A stretch of 6,433 nucleotides of DNA from Clostridiales bacterium (lineage in GTDB: Bacteria; Bacillota; Clostridia; Christensenellales; UBA1242): assembly GCA_003453435.1 (NCBI GenBank), contig DMLH01000014.1, positions 1 to 6,433 of the forward strand, given 5' to 3'. Of this stretch, positions 5,510 to 6,433 are shown in pieces (position 1 is the first letter of the stretch; each line of letters starts with the position of its first letter). The notes beneath the pieces are model-generated. The model worked only from the letters and a program-made list of their open reading frames with translations, was not told the origin of the DNA and searched no databases. Made by a program: the position numbers and the translations under genes.

Positions 5510-6433
5510 TTGAAAATAAAGTTTAAAAAAATACAGCCAAATATAAAGGATTTATTGCTTATTACTGCTGTAATTTGCCTTGCCGTTTTTGGCGTTATTA
5601 TGGTTTATAGTGCATCAAATTATAATGCTGAACTAAACTATAATAACAAATATTTTTATATGACAAAGCAAATTATTGGTGTTGTGCTTGGTACGCTTGC
5701 AATGACATTTTTTTATTTTTTTGACTATCATAAATTGGATAAATGGAAACATTGGATTTTGCTTGCTAGTTTTATTTTGCTTATTATTGTATTTATTCCG
5801 GGCCTCGGATCAAGCACAAATGGTGCAACAAGGTGGATTAGATTGCCGGGTTTTACAATTCAACCAAGTGAAATTGCTAAATTTGGTTTTGTAATTTTTG
5901 TAAGTGGTTATCTTTCAAAAAATTATGATATCATTAAAAAGTTTAGTGGCATATTTCCAGTGCTTGTTGTTGGCGGATTAATGTGTTTTTTAATTATGTT
6001 AGAGCCTAATATGAGCATTACAATGTGCGTGGGTATAACCATGCTTGTTATGCTTTTTGTGGGCGGTGCCAGATTTAAACATTTTGCACTTATGAGTGTT
6101 CCAATTGCTTTGCTTGTGCCAGCACTGATTATTGTAGAGCCATACAGGTTTAAAAGACTTGTTGCATTTATAAACCCATGGGAAAACCCTAAGGGCGAAG
6201 GATATCAACTTTTACAATCTTTATATAGCATTGGTGAAGGTGGTTTGTTTGGTGTAGGTTTATTTAATTCTCGCCAAAAATACTTATTTTTGCCTTTTAG
6301 CGAAAGTGATTTTATTTTCTCTATAATATGCGAGGAACTTGGTCTTTTAGGTGCTGTTATAACAATGCTACTTTTTTTACTTGTTATTATAAGTGGAATT
6401 AGAATTGCAAAATTTGCAAAGGATAGGCTTGGG
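5510..6433 (+). CDS. ftsW: SEDS-family septal peptidoglycan glycosyltransferase FtsW, 5' part
   Basis: FtsW is the polytopic membrane glycosyltransferase that polymerises lipid II at the division septum together with a class B penicillin-binding protein. The frame runs off the right edge, leaving 308 residues of a protein usually about 370-420 long. A short basic N-terminus precedes the first helix, which ends in VYSAS as in FtsW/SpoVE/RodA. Signatures seen are TRWIRL (W109), the SEDS hallmark QPSE at 118-121, LEPNMS (E165) and RFKRLVAFINPWENPKGEGYQ. They continue with GLFGVGLFNSRQKYLFLPF and ESDFIFSIICEELG. D267 of SDFIF matches the catalytic Asp of RodA/FtsW. The motif before it reads LPFSES rather than the usual LPExHT. 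The position behind murD favours FtsW (or its sporulation paralogue SpoVE) over RodA. The start is uncertain: TTG 5510 has a Shine-Dalgarno, while ATG 5480 in the same frame would add ten residues. Confidence 0.93.
   Translation, partial: MKIKFKKIQPNIKDLLLITAVICLAVFGVIMVYSASNYNAELNYNNKYFYMTKQIIGVVLGTLAMTFFYFFDYHKLDKWKHWILLASFILLIIVFIPGLGSSTNGATRWIRLPGFTIQPSEIAKFGFVIFVSGYLSKNYDIIKKFSGIFPVLVVGGLMCFLIMLEPNMSITMCVGITMLVMLFVGGARFKHFALMSVPIALLVPALIIVEPYRFKRLVAFINPWENPKGEGYQLLQSLYSIGEGGLFGVGLFNSRQKYLFLPFSESDFIFSIICEELGLLGAVITMLLFLLVIISGIRIAKFAKDRLG

Overview
This window is AT-rich bacterial DNA. It holds five protein genes, all on the + strand, two of them cut by the window edges. The composition, the Lys/Asn/Ile-rich proteins, a Listeria/Bacteroides-type repeat surface protein and the peptidoglycan genes point to a low-GC Firmicutes-like lineage, perhaps an uncultured gut Clostridia or Mollicutes-relative. 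That placement is inference; no ribosomal RNA or other marker is present. TGG encodes Trp and TAA/TAG end the complete genes, so nothing visible requires a non-standard code.

Layout. Positions 1-1173 are the 3' part of a membrane-anchored surface protein. It has InlB B-type (Flg_new-like) repeats, a Ser/Thr/Asn-rich stalk, one C-terminal membrane helix and a short basic tail. A strong intrinsic terminator (1217-1254) closes that unit. A 225-nt non-coding gap then carries a candidate promoter whose -10 box lies almost on the next start codon. From 1399 to the right edge there is a piece of the division and cell wall (dcw) cluster: murE (1399-2937), mraY (3014-4018), murD (4074-5420) and ftsW (5510 to beyond 6433).

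How the genes work together. MurD adds D-Glu to UDP-MurNAc-L-Ala. MurE adds the third residue, and its DNPA motif in place of DNPR suggests L-lysine or another non-DAP residue. MurF, not seen here, would add D-Ala-D-Ala. MraY moves the finished phospho-MurNAc-pentapeptide onto undecaprenyl phosphate to make lipid I. FtsW is the SEDS glycosyltransferase that polymerises lipid II at the septum.

What stands out. The cluster is looser than a textbook dcw operon: the spacers are 76, 55 and about 59-89 nt, murF is absent between murE and mraY, and no mraZ/mraW/ftsL/pbp block precedes murE. murE and mraY lack Shine-Dalgarno sequences and have TATAAT boxes within 5-11 nt of their start codons, which suggests leaderless or nearly leaderless mRNAs. 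I see no mobile element, CRISPR array, tRNA, rRNA or clearly undescribed system. The findings concern unusual details in otherwise known genes.
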